Source: Doris montereyensis | Taxonomy: Eukaryota > Mollusca > Gastropoda > Nudibranchia > Dorididae | Reading direction: 5' to 3' | Assembly: GCA_037039925.1 (NCBI GenBank) | Contig: JAXRKP010000064.1 | Location: 230,001 to 294,000, forward strand | Length of the DNA stretch: 64,000 bases | In this document: one piece after another, positions 35,301 through 45,500 of the stretch | Layout: each line of letters begins with the position of its first letter | Numbering within the stretch: position 1 is the first letter of the stretch | The notes under the pieces: generated by a model | What the model was told of the DNA's origin: nothing | Database searches by the model: none | The model's input: only the letters and a program-made list of their open reading frames with translations | Position numbers and translations under genes: made by a program

Positions 35301-38300
35301 GATTTGTTTCATATATGGAGAAAAAAAAACAGTGATAAAAATGAGAGAACACAAGTACCAACAAAAAAAACAAAAAGGAGAAAAAAGAAAAGGAGGAAAA
35401 CAAAATAAGAGGACCAGAGTGCAAGAACAATACTTACATTTTTTGGTGTCGCTTCAATGCGACGCACAAGCTCAGCAGTCTCCCAGTCGTAGAAGGCGAG
35501 GCCGCTGACAGAGCGCCACACCTAACAAGTATCCACCGTGAATACCTGTTAAAAAAAAACAAACGACAAAAAGCCACAATAATATGATATATGCAAAGGA
35601 ACAAAAATGTATCTGTTATGAAAATTACAATCAACCCTCATATACGTGCTTTCTAAGGTAAATACAAACTCACCGACTCAGAGCCTAAAAAATCGTAAGG
35701 GAATATGTTTTGCTGCGTTTCAGAAAATGAGGCCAAAGCGTACATCACACTTGGCAAATAAACTCTTCCCATATTCATACTTAGGATCCCTACATAAAAA
35801 CAAAATTTAAAATCACAAAACTTGTAATGCTGAAATTAAACTCATAAAAAAAATATACACACACCTTCGGCGCCAAAGTCGGGTTTGAACGATTTTTGCT
35901 CTTTGAAGTTCTTGAAAATTTTGACCGACGTGCTGCCCTCGCGAATGGCGTAAACAGACGAGTCGAGGCTCCACACAAACTCTTGGGCCGAGCCGAAGGA
36001 TTTGTTCCTCAGGGCCATGGCTGTGTAGATGATGTATTCCCCATCTCCGCAAACAACGACAAACCTGTGGGAAACCAAAATGTGTCATGTGACTTGAAAA
36101 CCGTTCTTCTCACCACCTATCGCAAGTGTATCGGAAAGTGATAAGAATTTACGCTGAAACCATGTTAGTTTCTATGTAAGGACTTGTTAACGCAAGCAGA
36201 AGGTTGTGCAAGATTAACTAAAATGTAACTACGAAGAAAGGTGCCCATCCCGCCCCTTCTTGGACAGCAACAACAACAATAACAATATACATTTTTATAT
36301 CACTCAATGAAGTCTTATATTAATTTACCTGCGTTTAAAGAAAACCCTAACAGAAGAGTGGAAAATGCTTGTTTAATTAAAATTTACCGTAACCACCATA
36401 TGCAGTGATCTCAATGTGAACTTAAAGAGGTAACAGCAAGATAATAGATTAGTGAGAGAATGAAAGCAAAAGAAGTAGGACCTACTAGCAGTGCCCGCCT
36501 ACAGCCCACATAAAAAGGGGAATGTTCAAAGACAATACTTAACACACACACACAACCGATTCCAAAACAAAACAAAGCAGAACAACGAACCTTCCATTAG
36601 GATTATGGGATATCGTTTGCGGGTAAATTTCGCAGCTGCCCATGTCTTTGACGGCAAGGGAGAGTCGCTCTCCGTCCTTGATGTCCTGCTCTCCCATGGC
36701 CTTAATGTTGGCTTGCTGGACCTCGGAGTGCTTGGCCCAAATGATCTTGCCGCTGGAGTCCATGGACATTGCTGGCTCCTCCCGACCCAACTGATGAAGG
36801 AGTAAAAAGTATAAAAACATTGTTGAACGACAACTATGGCAATATAAAACAATAGAAATTGCCTTTCCACAAAGTAAAGTTCTTACAATGCCGCTACGGT
36901 CCATAGAGACGGAGCGTGTCCCGATTTCTAAGGTGTGCAGTGGAATGGATGATGATAATCACCCCTGGACAGGGTGCTAGTTTGGCAGGATTTTAGTCCC
37001 AAGTTAGTGTCTTTCTCAAGGAGCACATTTGGACTTGATTTGCTAGAATTTCAGAACCCAGGACCTCATGATCCCAAGTTAGGCAGCCTAACTACTCAGC
37101 CACCGAACGATATGTTTAAATGTGAGTAAGACAGATACAACAAAAACTCTCATAGATGTCATTTTGTATTTCTCTTTTCACCAAAACAATCATTATGTTG
37201 AAAATGGATAAAAAATAGAGTGACTTCCATGCATTGCAATTGGAAGCAGCGTATTTCAATCAAGTTCCTACAATTATCAATCTTATAATTATCTAAATTC
37301 TATTAACTTAAAGGAGTTTACCAGATCCACATGCATAATTTCTAAATAGAGAGGAACCAAGGTATCTGTACACAATCAAATATAATATACTGTATTTGTG
37401 TCTCTCTTTGCAAATTACCACATGCAGTGATTTGAGATGAATATAGAGGAAACGACAAGATGAAAGACGTGACAAAGAATGAAAAGAAAGAAGTAGTGCC
37501 TACCAGTAGCTAGACCCCCCTCCCCCCAAACCACCCACTCAATATCAGATAAAGCAAAAAACAGGGAGTAGAGACTTTAGAAAAGACACAATGGTATAAT
37601 GAACCAGTGAAATGCCACACAAATAGATGATGAACCTGATAGAAGAGACGGCGACCAAACATACCTTGATGATAATGCTCCCTCGTAGTAGCCCAGAGCC
37701 ACGTTGTTAGATCCCCTCTGGCAGGCTATTGTCCACACGCGTTCCAAGCCGTAGTTAAGTGTGCTCTCCAGACGGTACGTATTTGCATGCCAGATTCTCA
37801 CAGTGCCTGGGAAGAGGGAAAAAAAGAAAAAAAAAACTTGATCGTTGTCCTCTTTTCCTTGAGAGGCCTTACAGGCAATTAACTATAAAGCTACCATGCC
37901 TTTCCCACAATTCTGAGCACATAACTATAATAAAAAATATATCAAACAATAATTTTACTCCTAATCATAAATAACATAATAGTTACAATACTACCCACTA
38001 CAACCCAAAATGCGGCGTTAGTGGCCGAGCGGTTGGGCTGCCGGACTGGGGATCATGAGGTCCAGAGTTCGAATCCTAGCAAAGCCAGGTCTGACATTGT
38101 GTTCCCTGGCAAAAGACACGTAACACGCATTTTCCCCACTCTACCCAGGTGCAAATAGGTACAAGCACTAGCTTGGGAGTAAAAACCTGCGTCAGATTAG
38201 CGTCCTGGACAGGAGGTGATTATTGTCACCTGTTCCGCTTCACGCTGTAGAAACCGGGATGAGCTTCGGCTTCATAGGCCACACGGGCCTTGAAGGAACC

Positions 38301-41300
38301 GTTCTTTTTTACAACCCAAAACACCCATCGTCAAACACAGAAAGAAGCAACACGGTGAAGATGCAAACAAAAGGCTACGGATGAATTTCAAACATGAAAA
38401 AACAAAACTTGTTGTTAAGTTATTAAAGTGTCCGCTCAGAACTACATTGTCCTTTAACTTCACACATAGACTTAATCTGGTTTTGAGAAGAAAAAAAAGG
38501 TTCTAAACTGCTCAACTAGAAAGGGAATCCAAGGTCGGTACAAGACGGTAAGTGAAATTTGTGACAAACGTTGACCATTTTTTTAATCTTTTTGTGAGCT
38601 GACAAAAGGGCAAACCCGAAGAGGAATCCTAATTGGATTTTCTACAAACATATGAATAATATAAAGCAGCGGCTTACCATCCTCCGAGCCAGTCAGGATG
38701 ATTGGTAGTGTTGGGTGGAAGGCTACAGCCGACACGTTCTGGGCGTGACCCTCCAGAGTTTGAACACAAGTTTTATTCTGTGGACAAAGTTTAATACAAG
38801 CGTCATCTCTATTACATGTATGTTGGTGATTTCATGTGGGGGCTTTAAAAAAAAAGAAGAAGAAAAAACCAGCTAAAAGTTTGATTCAGGTCATTGAGCA
38901 CAGACCTAAAGCCATTTTAATCTTCTAGAGATAAAAAATAAATGTGAAGTAAAACTCGTAAACAAATTTAAAGATTTAAAAAAGCAGCAGGTCAAATCTA
39001 ATGTATTTCAATTATTCACAGAATTGAATGAGAACTTTGGAAATTTGAATCTGATGAGAGCGTTATCCTGATTTTAAAAAAAAGTTTACATACATATTAT
39101 AATAATTTATACTCAAATTAACATACAATTTAAAAGTTTCTTAACTGAAAACTGAATCAAAGACCAGTCCTTAATTTCGTTTTATCCCCACGTAAATACA
39201 AAAGATGAATTAATAAGCAACAGGATGGATGAACAATCCATCCGATGAACACACCAGTGAACAGTAAATCTACATACAAAATCGCTATGTGATGAGAACT
39301 CACCTGGTAATCCCAGATTCTGACTTGTCTGTCATCGGCACCAGAAATAAGATATGGTTTGTCTCCCCCTGAATAGTAGCCGACGCAGTTAACTCCCTTT
39401 TCATGGCCTTCCAATGTGAAATTTGGAGTTGATGAACCCAGCTGCCAGACCTAGAACAAATGACAAACAAAAGCCATGCTTGACAAGGGGCGATGAATAC
39501 ATTCACGATGAGATGGCTGACATGTGTTTTAATACAAGTCTTTTAGTTATAATATAAGCATGCCTGGAGACAATGGTGGACAATATATAAAAGCTGGACC
39601 TCTCAACCTTTGACTGCGGTAAACTAACATAACCACTGGATCATGTATGGGTGATATCAAGTATGATTTTTGGATCAAATTAGTAGTTGATACTGAGGTT
39701 ATGTGGGCTTTTTATCACAACATCCGAAAATCGACAATTAGATCCAGTTCACAATAAAAAGTTTCCTCCATCACAGGCAAACAATCTTTCTCAATCAATT
39801 CAAATACTGATTTGATCCAATTGTTCATTCGCTAAAAACCTAAAGCAGGTTATTCAAAACCTACATGCTATGGTGGTTGTGGGTGTAGTGGTTCCTGAGT
39901 TTATAGTGCCCCAAGTAAGAAAAAAGTTAGCTTTTCTTATACATAGATTAATAAATAGAGTCTATTGATATTTATAATTAAATGATTTTAACCCTTTCCT
40001 TCCTATTGTGACCCAATGCGATATCAGCCTTGCAGCCTACTGCAACATCAGCCTTAATGCCTAAAACGCCCTCACACAACAAGATCTTGCAGTGTGCGAG
40101 ACTTGAATCGACAATCTTGTGATGTGCGGAGCTCTTTTGTGGAAAAAAAGGAGCATAGTTTTATCTACTTTTGATCTTAACATATGTGGGAGCCAGCTTT
40201 CCACTTTGCCGGTTGATGACCTCAGAACTTTGGAAAAGCACAGAATACTGACCAAACCACACAGAAGATTTCTGTTTCCTTAAAAAAATCCAGGGATGGG
40301 GACAACCTTGAAAAAAAACAACCTGAACTCTACTGTAAGGATCCAAATTTTCGAGTATGTACGTACCCAATACTAATGAATGCACAAAAAAATTACATTT
40401 ACACTAAAAATAACAAATTCACAAGGCTATTGCTGTTAGTAGTCACTTAATACATGCAGTATGATGCAGTAGGCCCTATTTATTACCTCAGGCTGATACT
40501 GATGACCTATGCCCCAAGGCATGATGATGATGATGATGATGACCAAAGCAGAGAAAACCCATTATTTTTTTTAACTTGTCAGCAAAACTGGGTTACCGAT
40601 AGTGAATATCTAGTAGTGTTATTTCACTGAATGTAACACATTATCACAAAGAATAAATCCCTAACTCATTATTTACAATCCTCTCTATATAAGGAAAAAC
40701 ATTTATAATGTAGTTTCCTGTGCTTACAGAATGGCTGGTAGCAGTACTGGTACTGTGAAGCTCCTTTGAATTATTTTCAGCGTTTCTCTTGAAAAGAGTA
40801 AAGAGATTGGGCTGTTTGGCAGCTGGCTGACTAGCAGGTTTGGGCTGAAGGTGGCAAGGCTTTGTTGAAGATTTGTACTTAAAGCCACGTTCTTAATCTG
40901 TTGAGTCTAGAGATCTGGATATACATAAATGTAGATAAATACCCACTTAAAAAATTAGAGCGTATTTTGGTTAAACGCTAGAGATCCAGAAAAGTGTTTG
41001 ATATAACATTGTGATAGATCTAATCTAAACCTAACATTCCAGACTAGCTAGTAGAGTTCTGGTCAGTCACAACTAGATTCATGATCTAGTCCTAGATTTT
41101 AGCAAGTTTTAGGGGACTAGATTCTAGATCTACTTTTCATTCAACGTTCAATGGGAATCCATAATAAAAAATAATAGATCTATCAGTCTAGATCTAGTTT
41201 CTAGCCACAGACACGGCACAAGAGAATAATTGACTTAATAATCCAAAAATGAATAAACCACGGTCGGTTAATCCAATGAAAAACTAATTATTTTAGGCAC

Positions 41301-42500
41301 CAAGAGAGCGTGAACAATACGAGTGACGAGCATGAGTGAATTTTGAATAATGAAGTGACCACTAGCTGCGGTTTGCGATGAGTAATACGGATAACAAAGA
41401 CGATTATCATTGATTATTGGTCTAATTTTCATGGAGACACGATTAATCATTTACCAGCCAATGAAATTGAAGTAAAATCATTGTTTTGGTATTTGTCCCA
41501 TACGGTTTACAACAATGGCCGATGGCTATTCAGCCAATGAAATTAGGATAGGCCTGCAGGTGACAGGTAAGAGGTCGGTCCTTTGGAAACGGTGTCGGTT
41601 CAGGCCTTGCCTATGAGAACGACCGGTGACGTGTCATTTCCCCTGAAATATCGACTCCCTCGCGGCTAGTTAAAAAACAATCTCGGAAGTCTCATCTGAA
41701 AATCTTATAAAATCTTGTCTCATCTGAAAATCTCAGAAGTTTCAAAAATCCCGGAGGTCATTGCGATGTGTCCAAAAAATCATGGGAAAAACGGAAAATC
41801 CCCATCCCTGAAAAAATCTAGTAAAATGGATTAAACGTTACATACAATAGGTCGTGACCTCGCGAGATTTGTTGCTAGGATGCTTTGAAAGCCTGATATT
41901 TCAAGGCGTATCCATACTCTGAAGACGTGGCTTCATTTACAATTATAAAATCATCATGGTTAGGATGAGATCACACTGTCCCTTATTTGTTCCAGATCAT
42001 GGAAGCTTAAAAGCAGGAGAGTACAAAAGACGGGTGGGTACAAATCTCCACTTTTATTTACCTTTATGGTCCTATCCAGAGAGGCGCTGGCAAACTGATT
42101 GTTGTCTTTGGGGTTGATAACGATCTGCATGACATAATGCGTGTGCCCCTCAAACACCTGTGTGCACGTCCACTTTTTGTCCCAGTCCCACAGTTTGATA
42201 AGCATGTCGTCTACACAGCAAGAATAAGAGGCAAATAAAAAACTAATTTTATTCTTCTTTCTTCCTTTTTCGTTGCAAGAGCATGCAACAATATGATAAG
42301 CATAATGAGGGTTAAGTAATCAAAGAAGTGTAATCCACAAAATGAGGCAGAAAACACTTAATGTGAGGGAGGAAAAAGGCGGACGGAGAGAGAGAGGCAG
42401 GAAGAGGAGAAAGATGGGACAGACAGGGAAAAGATAGATGCAGAGAGTGAGACAGATAGTGAAAGAGATGGGGAGGAAGGGCAAGAGAGAGAGAGAAAAC

Positions 42501-42534
<34 letters not shown>

Positions 42535-45500
42535 TTCAGAGGAAGATAGATTGCCGTTGCTAAATATACCATGAAGTGAAACAGGCATGTCGTAAAATGG
42601 TGACTGAATAAAAAAAGTAATAAACAAAGCTATAGTGCTTAGGATGGCCGACAAAAAGGATGAAAGCAAAGCAGGACTATATACAAAAAGGAGAAAAATT
42701 TACAGAGGCAAAATGACAAAATGTCAATCGACGGCTGAAATCTTAAAAGGGCTAATGCAACCTTGGTCAAGAAATATAATGAACAAAGGAAAATCCACCC
42801 ACCACTGCGTAATAAAAACAACCCAGCAAAACAAAGACACAGAATACACTTACCACTACTGGTGAGAATGAATGGCTGGGTGGGATGGACTGCAATGGCA
42901 CGCAGGTAATCAGAGTGAGCTTCAAACTGGTGAACACGTTCTCGGGTGTTGTAGTTGAACACTCTAACGTGCATGTCATCCTAGAATAGAAAATTGAGGT
43001 AAAGACAAGTATTAAAAATAGAACAACAATAAACAAACAACAAAAGAACAAAAAACAAACCAAGAAAGTTTGTTATAGAAATATACCTTTTATGAAACAA
43101 GCGTGTCATACTTCAGCTGATATCATGTATGATTGATTATTAGATTGAGTCAGAACTCAATTTTGAAGTTATACGAGATCAACGCTAAAATACAACTTTT
43201 TAATTATGAAACATGTTTAAAATGGCGGCTAAGGTGATCTTGTTCTTTATTAAACGTCACTTCTGGTAGAAAAATTATTTTAATAAGTGAAAACGATTTT
43301 GGGATCATTTAGAACTTACATGCAAAATATGATTACTCTCAGTGGCCAAGTAACAGAACGACAAACTCAGAATTATTCATATATATATTTTTTTTTCTTC
43401 TTCTAAAAATAAATATAAAGAAGACACAAATAAAGAGAGAGAATAAAACAATAATGATATTTGTTCCATGATTTTATACAGATTCTCAAATCCATTGATA
43501 ATATAAAGAACAAATTCATTTCTAACTCATTTATAACATATAAAAGCATTCTTCATACAAAAATCTCACTGATTTCATAGCCAGGAATTGCGACATGATC
43601 TGAAACGGGTTATTTGAGATGTAATTTAATTTGACTTAAACCACATCCATAACTAAGGTGATCCTGGGTTTTGTCCACTTCTTGGTTTCACTTTCCCCAA
43701 AACTATTCCAAATTATTTGACTTTCCATTAACCACCTCTAACCTTCATTCAACCTCAAGTTATGCTACACCCGTTTGTTTGACAATGCTCAGATAGTGCA
43801 ATAACTGGTAAACATTCTTCTACTAGGCCAAAAACTTACCGATCCAGAAATGACCCAGTTTTTCCTGGCCACAAACCTTGCTGCTCTCACTGGCAGGTCG
43901 CATACTTCAAAGGACTTGATCAATTGCTGGAAATAAATGATATTTTATAATATAAATGTAACCCATCAAAAAATTATCCTTAAATCTCAGACAACCTTTC
44001 AAACCTTCGTCAAATTGTTTTTAAATTGTCTGTTTGGCTTTTATAAATATGTTTTCTTTGTCGGCTTCTAATGAACACCCGCCTGACGCACGGACCAAAA
44101 CGTAGATGTTGACCATCCATCAGAACGGAGACCGCTCAGGTTAGATTCCGTTGCATTAGCAAAACCTGCTTTGGCTTATGGTGAGTGAAACTTATGTAAA
44201 GATGTCCGGCAATCAATAGGCTTTCATAATTTATCACGTTCTAGTAAATTAAGATGAGATAATTGGTAATACGGGAGGTTTAGAAATCCAGCGCAACGAT
44301 GCTGACTCTACATCTCTACTATGCACACTGTCTTCTTCGCGTAATGATACAATATTATATTACTTAAAAACGCATTTAAACGAGAGAGAGAGAAAATAAT
44401 ACTAATAACACAGGTTCAAGTATTGTCAGCCACCGCTCCCATCCCATCCCGCATTCCATGAAGCAATTATCGATCGATAAAGACACAAGTTTGCGCTAGT
44501 CTAGTTAGGGCACTCTGTTACTGTAGATAGTCGGAGAGGGGGAGGTTTGGGGGAAGTGATGCTGGGACTGGAGCAGACACGTACAGGGAAAAAAGAGCCA
44601 TTGTCGGCAAAAGTGCTTTCTTTTCGGTTAGGTTTTGTTGCTGTTGTCTTTCGCTTTCCTCTCTCTCTCTATTAGCAAATGTCGATGGACCCGTACACAT
44701 AATAAGGATAGTATAAAAGGCGTACTTGACATCGTAAAAGCATCGGTTTTCATCCATCCACACGATCCGGAGCGCGAGTCATCAGATCAACAGTGAGGCA
44801 CCGGCTGTGGACTTCATGCCGAAGTGTCGGAAACACAAACTTCACATCTTATTGAGAACTAGGGAAAAGTCTGGGAACTCTCCTTGACTGAAAAACATGA
44901 CTTTAAAAAAGGCTAATTTATTCGCCTCACAGTCCTTTGCTATCTCTTAAAGTCATATATATCTGGAATCCTCAGGTTCTAAGCTTTAACATGGTACATA
45001 ACAATTGTAAGAAATATATCATGTAAACATTGACAAAAAGAGGGAAATGGGGATGGACCATGTTATAAAACCTGCCATTTTCTTATCATAACATACCTGA
45101 GATTCAAAATTCCAAATGTGAATATTGCCATTATATAAACTCGCCAACATCCATGGCTCTGAAGGGTGAAGATCCACACATTTCACACGATCTGAGCGAG
45201 CTGAAAGCTTCGTTTTATATCCAAGCGCAAAGGCTGTAAACAAAATGTTATAAAAGTTTAAATTCAATATATTTTAACATTTTAAATGTAAAAATGTCAA
45301 ATTTGCAATAATTGTAGAGAAATGTCAAAACAATAATCACTACAAACTGTTATAGAGCTGAAAGTCATGACATTACATTCAAGATAAGACAATTTTTTAG
45401 TAAACCTATGATTTAGCGACTCAAAGTATTGTGGGTCAAATTTGCATTCATCTTGGACTCTACTTACATTTCGGACATCTAGTCGCATCAAGTCCGTTAA

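Noticed and set aside
38011..38090. tRNA gene (A-box TGGCCGAGCGG, B-box AGTTCGAATCC)
   Set aside because: The head continues into a conserved SINE body flanked by a target duplication, and the same unit recurs at several loci. The same applies to all SINE A, B and D heads.
41268..41450. Minus-strand 60-codon frame in COPB2 intron 5
   Set aside because: No family signature; expected by chance in an intron of this length.
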